Source: an uncultured Roseovarius sp.
Lineage (GTDB): Bacteria; Pseudomonadota; Alphaproteobacteria; Rhodobacterales; Rhodobacteraceae
NCBI GenBank assembly: GCA_951812895.1
Contig: OX638333.1
Span: 4,258,001-4,322,000 of the forward strand
Direction of reading: 5' to 3'
Length of the DNA stretch: 64,000 nucleotides
The notes below the pieces were generated by a model. It saw only the letters and a program-made list of their open reading frames with translations. It was not told where the DNA came from and did not search any database. Position numbers and translations under genes: made by a program. How positions within the stretch are numbered: the first letter of the stretch is position 1; each line of letters begins with the position of its first letter. Below, in pieces: positions 53,155-63,301 of the stretch.

Positions 53155-53948
53155 TGCTGGATGATTTCATGATGCGCGCAACGTTGGCCGGCATCGGCGT
53201 AGCCTTTGCCGCGGCCCCATTGGGCAGTTTCGTGGTTTGGCGACGCATGGCCTATTTCGGTGATGCGACGGCCCATGCTGCAATTTTGGGGGTTGCCTTG
53301 TCACTGGCATTGTCCACGTCAATCTTTGTCGGGGCAGTTGCTGTTGCATTGGTCATGGCCCTGACTGTTTCGGCATTGTCCGGACGCGGATATGCTATGG
53401 ATACTTTACTGGGTGTCATGGCGCATTCTGCACTGGCCTTTGGTCTGGTCGCGGTGTCGTTCCTGTCCGGGGTTCGTATTGACCTGATGGCTTATCTGTT
53501 TGGGGATATTTTAGCGGTCTCTCGTGGAGACCTTGGTGTTATCTGGGGCGGCGCAGCGCTTGTCGTGATGCTGATTGCCTGGCGGTGGCAGCGGCTGCTT
53601 ACATCCACGCTTAACGAAGACCTCGCCTATTCCTGCGGGATAGACCCAAAGCGGGAAAAGCTGGCGCTGACATTATCGCTGGCGATAACTGTCGCTGTTG
53701 CCATCAAAGTTGTGGGTGTCCTGTTGATCGCGGCCCTATTGATTATCCCCGCAGCAGCTGCCCGGCCATTGTCGCGCACCCCTGAAGGCATGGCGATCAC
53801 TGCCACACTGATCGGAGCCGCATCAGCGGTCATTGGACTGAGAACGGCTTATGTCTTTGATACCCCTGCGGGCCCCACAATCGTATGCATCGCAGCGCTC
53901 TGCTTCGTCACGGCGAGTATCTGGGGAGGCATCAGGCACCTGGTCTGA
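53154..53948 (+). CDS. znuB: Zinc ABC transporter permease
   Basis: A 264-residue membrane protein with about eight helices. RRMAYFGDATAHAAILGVAL is the permease motif of the zinc/manganese ABC-3 family. LLIAALLIIPAAAARPLSRT is a core helix. It is the last gene of the zur operon. Confidence 0.95.
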   Translation: MLDDFMMRATLAGIGVAFAAAPLGSFVVWRRMAYFGDATAHAAILGVALSLALSTSIFVGAVAVALVMALTVSALSGRGYAMDTLLGVMAHSALAFGLVAVSFLSGVRIDLMAYLFGDILAVSRGDLGVIWGGAALVVMLIAWRWQRLLTSTLNEDLAYSCGIDPKREKLALTLSLAITVAVAIKVVGVLLIAALLIIPAAAARPLSRTPEGMAITATLIGAASAVIGLRTAYVFDTPAGPTIVCIAALCFVTASIWGGIRHLV

Positions 53949-54594
53949 ACCAGTTGACCGGCATCGGATGCCTACATTCGTCTCTATCGAATTGTGGTCC
54001 GAAGTGTAGCCCACCACAAGAAATCTGCATGCCGATTATTTGAAGTTTAGGGGCAATAGACCCCCAAAACAAAAATATTGCGGAGGGAGTGTCCGCCGAA
54101 GAATGCTCGAAATCTTTCTATGGAGTTGTTGTTGATTTTTGCACAGTGCAGAAGCTGATCCGGAACTGGATGATCTTATAGCCATGTTGGACAAAGCTCG
54201 GAAGCGAACTTTATACGAAGGCGACGTAAATGTGCCGATTGCAATAATTTTATGACGACTACAAAACCGAATTTTCACTCCAGAACTCGAAAGAAACGGT
54301 CCTTTGCCATCAATCGGCCACTTTCAAAATTCACATACTGGTTTCCCTAAAACTATCGTTCGTGCAGAACGCAGCATTTTTGGATTGTCAGGTATCTATA
54401 AAAGGGAAAACCTGCCGCCCGTTGCGGCAAACCAATGGTCGGTTTTGGAGCCTGGCATCATATTGCATAGGTGAAGTCAATCATTTCTGTCGCCGGCACA
54501 GGCACTTCGCATTGGAAACCCAGTAATAACAGATCCTGTACAGTTTGAATTTTTAGGCTCGTAAAACCAGTTGACGAAGAAAACAAAACAGGCC
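53949..54594. other. 646-bp gene-poor interval
   Basis: No supported gene. A short frame at about 54146-54255 reads HSAEADPELDDLIAMLDKAR and continues KRTLYEG; it has no start and no recognised family, and may be a gene fragment. Base composition is AT-rich. Confidence 0.4.
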
Positions 54595-55629
54595 CTAAAG
54601 TTGCACGATATATGGCGCAACTGTTTCACGTATTATGCATTGCAGATCACAACTGTGTCGAAACAGGTCGTTGCGCTCGCTGGTTATGGAATTTGTAAGC
54701 CGATCACCTGCAATTTTACCGATGCTTTGAGCCGGGATGCGAATTGTTGTCAGTCCTGGTTCCATATCTTCAGAGCCTTTGAAATCGCCTATTCCGATCA
54801 CAGAAACTTCTTCGGGAACATCCAACCCGATATGTTGGGCGGCAAATACTGCCCCTTGGGCAATGATGTCGTTCCCGCACAACAAAGCGGTGGGACGGTG
54901 ACCGAGCGTGAGCAAGTCGATGCAGACACGTTTGGCCTGTGAAATGCTATAAGGGGTTTCGGTACGCCAAATGTTTGGAACTTCAACATTGTATTCCGCT
55001 AACACAGCCAGAGCACCAGTCAGCCGGCCTCCGGCGCGATCATTTCCCAGAATGGAGGGAAATACCAACCCTAGTTCGCGATGTCCCAGCGACAACAGGT
55101 GCTCTGCTGCCATCCTGCCGGCCAATACATTGTCGGCTCCGACACACGACATTGCCGATGTTTCGGAATAGTTCCAAATGGCAACAGTTGATATATCTTG
55201 CTGCTCGATCAGATTGAGACTTGCCGGCGTGTGTTCAAAACCAACCAGCGCAACGCCGTCAACCCGGTGTTCAAGAAGCTTGCGCAGCATGGCATATTCT
55301 CTGTCCAGATCATACCCGTGCGACGTTATGAGAACGGTAAATCCAGCCTTATCTACCGCGTCCGAGAACGCCTGTATCACTTCAGCAAATATGGCATGGT
55401 TAATCGTCGGTACAATCAAGCCGATCGTACTGCTCCGCCGCCCGTGCATCGTTTGCGCCGCGCGGTTGCGAATGTAACCCAGCCGTTCCACTGCCCGGGT
55501 AACCTTTTTGCGAGTCGCCGGGTTGACCATTGCAGGGTGATTAAAGCAACGAGATACTGTCGAGGGCGAGACACGAGCGGCTTTTGCGACAGCTATTATA
55601 TCTGCTTTTATTTGTTTTTTATCAGCCAT
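54595..55629 (-). CDS. LacI family transcriptional regulator
   Basis: A 344-residue regulator. The N-terminal helix-turn-helix is IAVAKAARVSPSTVSRCFNH, then TRKKVTRAVERLGYIRNRAA with the hinge helix. The periplasmic-binding-like effector domain follows (STIGLIVPTINHAIFAEVIQ, SVIGIGDFKGSEDMEPGLTT). It is divergent from the TctABC operon and almost certainly controls it. The effector is probably the transported acid. Confidence 0.93.
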   Translation of the reverse strand: MADKKQIKADIIAVAKAARVSPSTVSRCFNHPAMVNPATRKKVTRAVERLGYIRNRAAQTMHGRRSSTIGLIVPTINHAIFAEVIQAFSDAVDKAGFTVLITSHGYDLDREYAMLRKLLEHRVDGVALVGFEHTPASLNLIEQQDISTVAIWNYSETSAMSCVGADNVLAGRMAAEHLLSLGHRELGLVFPSILGNDRAGGRLTGALAVLAEYNVEVPNIWRTETPYSISQAKRVCIDLLTLGHRPTALLCGNDIIAQGAVFAAQHIGLDVPEEVSVIGIGDFKGSEDMEPGLTTIRIPAQSIGKIAGDRLTNSITSERNDLFRHSCDLQCIIRETVAPYIVQL

Positions 55630-55654
55630 TTATATCGATTATTCATGAGGTTTA

Positions 55655-55668
55655 TGAAAACATTTGCA
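55655..55668. promoter_or_regulatory. LacI-type operator candidate
   Basis: TGAAAACATTTGCA fits TGNAAANNTTTNCA, a common shape for LacI-family operators. It sits between the divergent lacI-type gene and the TctA gene. Confidence 0.45.
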
Positions 55669-55741
55669 TTACTATTTTCATCTCTTACCCTGATTTGTCA
55701 ATTGGCGTGAATGTGCCTGATTGGTCCGGGAGGGACGCATC

Positions 55742-57244
55742 GTGGAATTTATCTATTACTTTGGTGACGTGTTCACGCCGATCAATTTCGCCCTACTATT
55801 GGTGGGGACGATCGGCGGATTGATCCTGGGTGCAACACCTGGGCTATCGCCCACGATGGCGGTGGCGCTTTTGATCCCCTTTACCTTTCATCTTCAGGCT
55901 ACACAGGGTCTCATTCTGCTTGGGGCCGCCTACACCTCAACAGTTGCGGGCGGCGCTGTAAGTGCGATTTTGCTGAAAATTCCAGGCGCACCTGCCAACA
56001 TCGCAACCACTTTGGACGGTCACACCATGGCCAAAAAAGGAGAAGGAGCGAAGGCGTTACAGCTCTCGTTTCTAGCGTCTGCATTCGGGGGAATTTTCGG
56101 CGTTCTACTGCTGATTTTCTTGACACCAGTGTTGGCGCAATGGGCATTGGCCTTTGGTCCGTCGCACTTGTTTTGGCTTGCCATACTGGGGGTCACGATT
56201 ATCGGTTCGCTAGATAGCGCATCTGTAGTCAAGGGACTGTTGTCGGGATGCATCGGCCTGTGGCTTGCAACCATCGGTTTTGACGACATCATGGGCGCGC
56301 AAAGGTTCATTTTCCACAATTCTCTTGGCGGCGGTATTAACATTATTGCTGCACTTATCGGCCTGTTTGCAATCCCGCAGGTGCTGACAATGTTTGCCAA
56401 GGGTCGCCAAGGCGACGGGGTCGAGGTGATCAAGGTGCAAAGGCACAAGATTACCGAGGCGGTGCGCGAGTTGCTTTGCCGCAAGCGCGCATTAGGCATC
56501 GGTACCGCAGTCGGCTCAATCATAGGTCTGATCCCCGGCGTCGGCGGGCAGATTGCCGGGCTTGTTGCCTATGACCAGACCAAGAAATTTAGTCCTGAGC
56601 GCGAAAAATTTGGCACGGGCCATTCAGAGGGTGTGATCGCGGCGGAAAGTGCCAATAACGCCATGGTCGGCCCCAGCCTAGTTCCACTTCTGACGCTCTC
56701 CATCCCCGGATCGCCGACAGCTGCTGTTCTGCTGGGTGGCCTGCTGATCCACGGAATTTTCCCGGGAACAGATTTGTTCGACAACCACCCTGATGTGGCC
56801 TGGACCTTTATCAATTCAATGCTAATCGGGCAGGTTCTGATGTGTATCTTTGGCCTTTATGTGGCCGGGTTGGCTGCGCGCGTGGCTCAAGTACCGCAAT
56901 GTGTCATGGCGGCTGTGGTGCTGGGCTTGTCAATGTTTGGTGCCTATTCGGTGCAAAACTCGATGGGTGACGTCTATGTCATGGCTTCGCTTGGGGTGAT
57001 GATGTTCTTTTTGGAACGGTTTGGGTTTTCCGCCGCACCACTGGTGCTCGGCCTGATCCTTGGACCGATTGCCGAGGCGAATTTTATCCAGGGCAGCATG
57101 ATCGCCAATGCCACAGATGGAATGGGCAGCTACTTCGTTGGCGGCCCGCTGAACCTTGTACTGATAGCAGTTGTAGTCGCTTCGATCGCCTATTCGGTGG
57201 TGATGGAACTCAGGCAGAGCAAAGCGCCGGAGGTGACATCATGA
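55742..57244 (+). CDS. tctA: Tripartite tricarboxylate transporter, large permease (TctA)
   Basis: A 500-residue permease with about 11-12 helices. Family motifs: GLILGATPGLSPTMAVALLI, LKIPGAPANIATTLDGH, LIPGVGGQIAGLVAYDQTKK and SIPGSPTAAVLLGGLLIHG. It imports a carboxylate with TctB and TctC. A GGGAGGG site precedes the GTG at 55742. It overlaps tctB by four bases. Confidence 0.94.
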   Translation: MEFIYYFGDVFTPINFALLLVGTIGGLILGATPGLSPTMAVALLIPFTFHLQATQGLILLGAAYTSTVAGGAVSAILLKIPGAPANIATTLDGHTMAKKGEGAKALQLSFLASAFGGIFGVLLLIFLTPVLAQWALAFGPSHLFWLAILGVTIIGSLDSASVVKGLLSGCIGLWLATIGFDDIMGAQRFIFHNSLGGGINIIAALIGLFAIPQVLTMFAKGRQGDGVEVIKVQRHKITEAVRELLCRKRALGIGTAVGSIIGLIPGVGGQIAGLVAYDQTKKFSPEREKFGTGHSEGVIAAESANNAMVGPSLVPLLTLSIPGSPTAAVLLGGLLIHGIFPGTDLFDNHPDVAWTFINSMLIGQVLMCIFGLYVAGLAARVAQVPQCVMAAVVLGLSMFGAYSVQNSMGDVYVMASLGVMMFFLERFGFSAAPLVLGLILGPIAEANFIQGSMIANATDGMGSYFVGGPLNLVLIAVVVASIAYSVVMELRQSKAPEVTS

Positions 57245-57696
57245 GCCGGGCACAGCATATCATCCCGTCAGGCATCATCTTTGTTGTGGGACTATGGATC
57301 GCCTGGGTCAGCTTTACCGAACAACCTGCCGAAGCCTTCCTATTCCCACGTCTGATCTCTACCGCGTTTGTGGTACTAGCAGGTTGGACGTTTCTAAAGG
57401 CGCTGTTGGGCTGGTCCAAGGTGGGCACTGGTGTGTCAATGCGTATGGCCGTGAATTTGGCACCGGGGCTCTTTATCTCGCTTATCTACATCTTCTGGTT
57501 GGCAAAGGCGCTTGGCTTCTACACCGCCACGACGATCTGCTTTTTTATCCTGCTCACACTCTACGATCCGGCGCCACACAATGAGGTCAAAGTCTGGGTT
57601 AAACGGGCAGTCATCACTGCCTGCTTCATTGCCGTAATGTACAGCGTCTTTGCGCTGCTGCTCAAAGTCTACACACCACGCGAAATACTATTCTGA
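57241..57696 (+). CDS. tctB: Tripartite tricarboxylate transporter, small permease (TctB)
   Basis: A 151-residue protein with four helices. LFPRLISTAFVVLAGWTFLK is a typical TctB helix-2 region. It starts within the tctA stop (ATGA) and is followed by tctC. Confidence 0.88.
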   Translation: MSRAQHIIPSGIIFVVGLWIAWVSFTEQPAEAFLFPRLISTAFVVLAGWTFLKALLGWSKVGTGVSMRMAVNLAPGLFISLIYIFWLAKALGFYTATTICFFILLTLYDPAPHNEVKVWVKRAVITACFIAVMYSVFALLLKVYTPREILF

Positions 57697-57735
57697 ACGC
57701 TAACAAACAAATCAGTTCCAAGGGAGGAAACAACA

Positions 57736-58698
57736 ATGAAAAACCTATTGGCAGGGGCCGTAATGGCCCTGATGGCCCTGACCGGCGGTGCCGCTCAGGC
57801 GCAGGATTACCCCGATCGCCCGATCATGTTGATGGTCAGCTATGGCGCGGGTGGGGCAACGGACTTTCAGGCTCGGATCGTGACTATGACGGCGGGCAAC
57901 GAGGACGCTTTGGGTATGCCCATCGCCATCATCAACAAACCTGGTGCAGGTGGCCGTGTTGGCTGGAATTGGTTTGCAACACAGGCCGAAGGTGACGGCT
58001 ATACGCTTGCTGCCTATAACGTTCCGCATTTCATCGCCCAGTCGATCAAGGGCGGCGTTCAATATTCGACTGACAGTTTCGAACCAATCGCCAACTGGGG
58101 AGCAGACCCGGCGGTGTTCGTCGTCGCCGCTGACAGTGAAATGAATTCGATGGCTGACGCGGTAGCATATGCCAAGGAAAATCCCGGCAAGCTGACATTC
58201 TCGGGTGCGGGCCTTTTTGTTGGCCACCACATTGCCGCCCTGCAACTTGAGAAAGCTGCCGGTGTGAAAATGGCCTATATCCCTACCAAGGGCGGCGGTG
58301 CAGCGGCAATGAAAGCCGTGATTGCGGGCGAAGTCCTGGCAGGTGTGAACAACCTCAGCGATGCGTTCCGCGCGCAACAGGCCGGCAACGTCAAGATTCT
58401 TGGTGTCTTTGATCTAGAGCGCAACGAGTTCTTGCCCGACGTACCGACGATGATTGAGCAGGGCCTGGAGATCGACAACGCAAGTGTAAATTTCCGTGGT
58501 GTCATGGTGCCGAAAGGCACCCCGCAGGAGATCATCGACCAACTGGCCGCTACTGTGCCTGAAATGTTTGCCAATGGTCGTGTTGCCAAGAAGATGAAAG
58601 CGGGCGGATCGCCGATGCACATCATGACCCGTGACGAGGTGATTGAGATGTGGGCCGCACGTCAAACCACATTAGAAACGCTGCTGGAAGGCCTTTGA
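57736..58698 (+). CDS. tctC: Tripartite tricarboxylate transporter, periplasmic binding protein (TctC/Bug)
   Basis: A 320-residue solute receptor. Residues 1-22 are a signal peptide (LLAGAVMALMALTGGAAQA). DYPDRPIMLMVSYGAGGATD, NKPGAGGRVGWNWFATQAEG and GVMVPKGTPQEIIDQL are Bug-family segments. It captures the acid in the periplasm and passes it to TctAB. A strong GGGAGGAAA site precedes the ATG. Confidence 0.93.
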   Translation: MKNLLAGAVMALMALTGGAAQAQDYPDRPIMLMVSYGAGGATDFQARIVTMTAGNEDALGMPIAIINKPGAGGRVGWNWFATQAEGDGYTLAAYNVPHFIAQSIKGGVQYSTDSFEPIANWGADPAVFVVAADSEMNSMADAVAYAKENPGKLTFSGAGLFVGHHIAALQLEKAAGVKMAYIPTKGGGAAAMKAVIAGEVLAGVNNLSDAFRAQQAGNVKILGVFDLERNEFLPDVPTMIEQGLEIDNASVNFRGVMVPKGTPQEIIDQLAATVPEMFANGRVAKKMKAGGSPMHIMTRDEVIEMWAARQTTLETLLEGL

Positions 58699-58771
58699 AC
58701 TAGCGCCGATCTTTAACCAATGGAAAGGGCGGTTCGCTGCCCTTTTCCTCCAACTCCATAGGATTTTTCCA

Positions 58772-60181
58772 ATGAACGCCCAAAATGACCTCGCCAGTGT
58801 CGATCAGGTTATGGCCCGTGCCCGTGCTGCCCAAAAGGCTTATGAGTACGGAGCCACGCAGGAGCGCTATGACCGCGCTGCAACTGCGGCTGGCTGGGCC
58901 ATCATGGAACCCGACCGCAACCGTTCGCTGGCCGAACTGGCGGTACAGACCACCGGTCTGGGCAATGTGCCCGACAAAATCATCAAAAACCATCGCAAGA
59001 CACTCGGTTTGCTGCGTGATATCTCCGGCGCTAAGACCTGCGGAGTTGTTAGCGACGACTTGACCACCGGGATTACTGAAATTGCCCGCCCCATCGGTGT
59101 GATCGGTGCCGTTGTGCCCTCAACAAACCCGGCAGCGACCCCCGCCAACAACATAATCAACGCTCTGAAATGTGGGAATGCGATTGTGCTGTCACCCTCG
59201 CCCAAGGGCATCCCGCCCTGCGAGCTGCTCCTGAGCTATATCTACGCCGAATTCGACAAAATTGGTCTCGATCACGATCTGGTCCAGATGGTGCCAGCGC
59301 CCGGGTCCAAGGCGAAAACCCAAAGGATGCTTGAGGTCGCTGATCTGCTGGTAGTGACAGGAAGCCAGGATAACGTGCGTCGCGCATATAGCAGTGGCAC
59401 GCCAGCCCTTGCTGTTGGGGCGGGCAACGTGACAGTGATAGTTGATGAAACGGCAGATCTGGATGCCGCCGCTGCAAAAATCACTGCCTCCAAGATCTTT
59501 GACAATGCCACGTCCTGTTCTTCAGAAAACGAAATCGTAGTGGTCGATGCGGTTTATGATGACTTCGTAGAAGCGCTGGCCAACGAGGGCGGAGCATTGG
59601 TACCTGCGGATCAGGCGGATGGTATCGTTGCCCGGCTCTGGCCTGATGGGCATCTGAACCGAGAAGTGATCGCGCAGGATGCCGACCCTATGCTCAGGGC
59701 TCTGGGCATGAAGGATCAAGTGCCCGAAGGCACCCAATTTCTGGCAGTCGAAACCGATGGTATCGGTCCTGATCACCCGCTGTCGGGAGAGAAACTCAGC
59801 CGGGTCACCGCGATTTATCGGGCCCGCGATTTCGATGATGCTCAATCAATAGCGGCACGTATTCTGGAACATATGGGCGCAGGGCATTCGATCGGATTGC
59901 ACAGCGCAAATAGCGCCCGGGCCTTACAGCTCGGAGAAACAATCCCGACCTGTCGGGTGATCGTCAATCAGGCGCATTGTTTTGCCACCGGGGGCGCATT
60001 CAACAATGGCATGCCGTTCTCGCTCAGCATGGGCTGCGGCAGCTGGGGTGGCAATGCTATCGATGACAACCTTCATTGGCGCCATTTCATGCAAACCACC
60101 AAGGTCATCCGCGAAATCCCTGCCCGCGAACCATCCTTGGAAGACATTTTTGGCGCATATTGGGAGGATGCTGGCGAATGA
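58772..60181 (+). CDS. sauS: CoA-acylating aldehyde dehydrogenase (sulfoacetaldehyde dehydrogenase-like)
   Basis: A 469-residue acylating aldehyde dehydrogenase. The active-site cysteine is in FDNATSCSSENEIVVV (Cys249). VIGAVVPSTNPAATPANNII, VVTGSQDNVRRAYSSGTPAL and GVGAGNV-type segments match the acetaldehyde/sulfoacetaldehyde branch. In sulfoacetate catabolism SauS reduces sulfoacetyl-CoA to sulfoacetaldehyde. The neighbour acyl-CoA ligase and TctABC uptake genes fit that pathway, but the Xsc gene that acts next is not in this window. Another short acid remains possible. Confidence 0.75.
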   Translation: MNAQNDLASVDQVMARARAAQKAYEYGATQERYDRAATAAGWAIMEPDRNRSLAELAVQTTGLGNVPDKIIKNHRKTLGLLRDISGAKTCGVVSDDLTTGITEIARPIGVIGAVVPSTNPAATPANNIINALKCGNAIVLSPSPKGIPPCELLLSYIYAEFDKIGLDHDLVQMVPAPGSKAKTQRMLEVADLLVVTGSQDNVRRAYSSGTPALAVGAGNVTVIVDETADLDAAAAKITASKIFDNATSCSSENEIVVVDAVYDDFVEALANEGGALVPADQADGIVARLWPDGHLNREVIAQDADPMLRALGMKDQVPEGTQFLAVETDGIGPDHPLSGEKLSRVTAIYRARDFDDAQSIAARILEHMGAGHSIGLHSANSARALQLGETIPTCRVIVNQAHCFATGGAFNNGMPFSLSMGCGSWGGNAIDDNLHWRHFMQTTKVIREIPAREPSLEDIFGAYWEDAGE

Positions 60182-61716
60182 TGTTCTCGCCTGAAAAACC
60201 GCCATCTGGCACACTTCGTGACTGGATAGACGCGCGGGCAGAAGATGGCGGCACAGCTTTTGTTTTTCCAGGGGGAGGCAACTCACTGACATGGGATGAG
60301 TTGCGAACCATCGCCGCTGGCATTGCTGGATCAATGACCGCCCTTGGCATTGCCCACGGCGAAAGTGTGGCCATCATGCAGCCCAACGGGCGGGCTGCGG
60401 TGGAAGCCCTGTTTGGCGCCTTATACGGCGGATTCCGGGTCGTGATGATCAACCTTGTCGCCGGGCAAGATGCTATTTGCTATGCGTTAGAACACAGCGA
60501 TTGCCGTTTTGCGTTTGTCGGCGACGGGCAGATGGAACTTTTTGAAAAAGTTTCTAGCGGACAGATTGAACGGCTGGACCTGAACGCCGGTGCGAGCGCA
60601 CCACTGCATTTAGTTTCGGCAAACGATCATGCATTGCTCATGTACACCTCAGGCACCACAGGGCGGCCGAAGGGTGTAGTTCACACGCAATCAAGTCTAT
60701 TGGCGGGCGGTTGGACTACTTCAATGGCCCATGTTCTGACACCATCTGATCGGGGTTTATGCGTACTGCCCATCTATCACATCAATGGGCTATGTGTCAC
60801 AGTGATGAGCGCTCTTGTTTCGGGTGGCTCGCTGGCAATGTGTGAAAAATTTTCTGCCACACGATTTTGGGATCACGCTGGCATCAGCAGGGCAACGTGG
60901 TTCTCGGTTGTTCCAACAATAATATCGCATTTGCTGCATTCCGAAATCGATCCAAAACCCGAAACCAAATCCCAGCTTCGGTTCGGGCGGTCAGCGTCAT
61001 CTGCTCTGTCTCCAGATGTGCAAACCGCGTTTGAAACTCGTTTTGGCGTGCCGATCATCGAAACGATGGGCCTTACTGAAACGGCAGCGCAAATCCTGTC
61101 GAACCCACTTCCACCGGGTACGCGCAAAATTGGCTCACCAGGTGTTGCTGTCGGTAATGAGGTGAGCATTCTGTCATCAAACCTTACCCCCATGCCACCC
61201 GGAAAAGAGGGCGAGATCGCGATACGAGGACCAAACGTCATGCTCGAATACCTCAAAAACCCAGAGGCAACGCGCGACACATTTTCCTCCGATGGTTGGC
61301 TTCGCACCGGTGATCTGGGGCGTCAGGACGCCGAAGGGTATGTTTTTGTAACGGGACGCCTGAAGGAACTAATCATCAAGGGCGGCGAAAATATTGCCCC
61401 ACGTGAAATCGACGAGGCCCTCTATTCACATCCAGACGTCATAGAGGCAGCCGCCTTTTCCTGCCCTTGTAATAGCTATGGAGAGCGCGTGGAGGCAGCA
61501 GTAAAAATGCGCGCAAGCTCTGTGGTGTCAGCACTCGATCTTCAGAAGATTTGCGAAGAACGCCTAGGAAAATTCAAATGTCCCGACCAAATCTACTTTC
61601 TGGACGAACTACCAAAAGGGCCATCTGGGAAAATACAGAGATTGAAGCTCCGAGAACGTTTCAGCACTTCTCCCGACAGCAGTATTGCGTCGATTGCGCA
61701 GAGAAAAAATGGCTAA
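60178..61716 (+). CDS. sauT: AMP-forming acyl-CoA ligase (sulfoacetate-CoA ligase-like)
   Basis: A 512-residue adenylating enzyme. The ATP-binding P-loop is MYTSGTTGRPKGVVHTQSSL, then YHINGLCV, MGLTETAAQ, and the C-terminal GWLRTGDLG, GRLKELIIKGGENIAPREID and LPKGPSGKIQR, with the catalytic lysine. It probably loads an acid brought in by TctABC onto CoA, for reduction by the acylating dehydrogenase. It overlaps that gene by four bases (ATGA). It is the last gene of the operon. Confidence 0.78.
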   Translation: MMFSPEKPPSGTLRDWIDARAEDGGTAFVFPGGGNSLTWDELRTIAAGIAGSMTALGIAHGESVAIMQPNGRAAVEALFGALYGGFRVVMINLVAGQDAICYALEHSDCRFAFVGDGQMELFEKVSSGQIERLDLNAGASAPLHLVSANDHALLMYTSGTTGRPKGVVHTQSSLLAGGWTTSMAHVLTPSDRGLCVLPIYHINGLCVTVMSALVSGGSLAMCEKFSATRFWDHAGISRATWFSVVPTIISHLLHSEIDPKPETKSQLRFGRSASSALSPDVQTAFETRFGVPIIETMGLTETAAQILSNPLPPGTRKIGSPGVAVGNEVSILSSNLTPMPPGKEGEIAIRGPNVMLEYLKNPEATRDTFSSDGWLRTGDLGRQDAEGYVFVTGRLKELIIKGGENIAPREIDEALYSHPDVIEAAAFSCPCNSYGERVEAAVKMRASSVVSALDLQKICEERLGKFKCPDQIYFLDELPKGPSGKIQRLKLRERFSTSPDSSIASIAQRKNG

Positions 61717-62089
61717 TTACATACCTTCCAACGTCTAGCAGCAGGCTTGGATATCGTCGTTGGCCCGGCCTAGAAAGTTTGCTTTTTTCGCGGCAAAGCC
61801 GCGGCTTTGCCGAAGACAAATGCTGAATTAGCCATGGTTTTTACTCGCAATGCCCGCTGTTGGTGGTTCACTTCCTTTCGTGCAAGGTGCAACATTTGGT
61901 GAATGGACGCACTGCCGCCATTGGATGCAACGCCGCATCTTGAAATATGATGCATGGTAAAGGTCGGGTTTTCATGCTGCACCGCAGCCGATGCTCTTCA
62001 GGCGCGGAGGCGAAGTTTGACGGCAAAACTGCGTTGGTGTTCATTCGCTTTGCCCAGATGGCGATTTCGGTGTTTGAATTGAGGCCGAC
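61717..62089. other. 373-bp interval before the YcaO gene
   Basis: No clear precursor-peptide ORF was found upstream of ycaO on the plus strand. Short open frames exist on the minus strand but look random. A GCGGCAAAGCCGC hairpin (about 61790-61802) followed by GGC could be a terminator of the preceding operon. Confidence 0.4.
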
Positions 62090-63301
62090 ATGAAGCACAC
62101 GACTAAATCCTACTACAGCGGCACACACCGCACCCGATCGCCGAGCCGGACCGTTGAAGTCGTGCAGCCCCATCTGGCTGCCATGGGCATCACCCGGGTG
62201 GCCAATGTGACCGGGCTGGACAGGATCGGCATTCCGGTGGTCAACGCACTTCGACCCAATTCCAGGTCTTTGTCGGTCTCACAGGGAAAGGGACTGACAC
62301 TTGAGGCCGCGCGGGCCTCGGCCATTATGGAGGCGATCGAGGGGTTTCACGCAGAAGACATCGATCTGCCACTCGTCGAGAGCAGCTACGACGACCTGCA
62401 TGACCGGCACCGTCTGATTGATACGGACGGGCTGGCGTATTTGAGCGGCACGCATTTCGACCGGGCACGCTCAATCCTCTGGGCAGAAGGTCACGATCTG
62501 GTCACCGGCGATCCGGTTTTGTTGCCGTCCGAAATTGTGCACACCGATTACACCTTGCCACGACGCCCGCATGCCGGTTGCTTTGTGGCAAGCACCAATG
62601 GCCTGGCCTCTGGCAATCACCCACTGGAAGCTATCGTGCACGGTATTTGCGAAGTCATCGAGCGCGACGCTCATACACTTTGGGAGCATTTACCAATGGA
62701 CGAAAAGGCCACGACGCGGATTGATCTGGACAGTGTGGGCGACCAAAGCTGCCGCTTTGTGATTGAGACGCTGAAGGAGGCGGGAATGTCAGTCGGTGTT
62801 TGGGACATGACCGGCGATGTTGGTGTCGCGACGTTTCACTGTCTTATTACCGACAAGCAAGTCGAACACGGTCATTCCGGGGGCGGAGCGGGCACGCATC
62901 CAAGTCGCGACATCGCCCTTTTGCGTGCGCTGACGGAAGCCGTACAGGTCCGCACGAACTACATCACTGGCGCAAGGGATGATCTGCGTGATGACGAGTA
63001 TAAACTGTCCGGCATCGAGCGAAAGACCCGCTATGCCGAAAGCCTGATGGCGATGCGGCACGACCCGCCGGTGCAGTTCGAAGATGTGCCATCGCAGGCG
63101 CTGGACACGCTGGAAGGAGATTTAGATTGGGTGGTGACACGGCTGGCAGCCGCCGGCATAGAAGAGGTTATCACAGTTGATCTAACGAAACCGGCATTCG
63201 ATATCCCCGTTCACCGTGTTGTCATCCCCGGGCTGGAAGGGCCGCACGATCACGATGATTACTGCCCGGGCCATCGGGTGTGCAGGCGTCTGACGCAATG
63301 A
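62090..63301 (+). CDS. YcaO-domain ATP-dependent cyclodehydratase/thioamide-type enzyme
   Basis: A 403-residue YcaO protein. ATP/magnesium-binding helices are visible: EAARASAIMEAIEGFHAE, then EAIVHGICEVIERDAHTLW, and ALLRALTEAVQVRTNYITG. YcaO enzymes activate peptide backbone amides with ATP, giving azolines or, with TfuA, thioamides. It overlaps tfuA by four bases (ATGA), so the two act together. The substrate peptide or protein is not in the window. Confidence 0.92.
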   Translation: MKHTTKSYYSGTHRTRSPSRTVEVVQPHLAAMGITRVANVTGLDRIGIPVVNALRPNSRSLSVSQGKGLTLEAARASAIMEAIEGFHAEDIDLPLVESSYDDLHDRHRLIDTDGLAYLSGTHFDRARSILWAEGHDLVTGDPVLLPSEIVHTDYTLPRRPHAGCFVASTNGLASGNHPLEAIVHGICEVIERDAHTLWEHLPMDEKATTRIDLDSVGDQSCRFVIETLKEAGMSVGVWDMTGDVGVATFHCLITDKQVEHGHSGGGAGTHPSRDIALLRALTEAVQVRTNYITGARDDLRDDEYKLSGIERKTRYAESLMAMRHDPPVQFEDVPSQALDTLEGDLDWVVTRLAAAGIEEVITVDLTKPAFDIPVHRVVIPGLEGPHDHDDYCPGHRVCRRLTQ

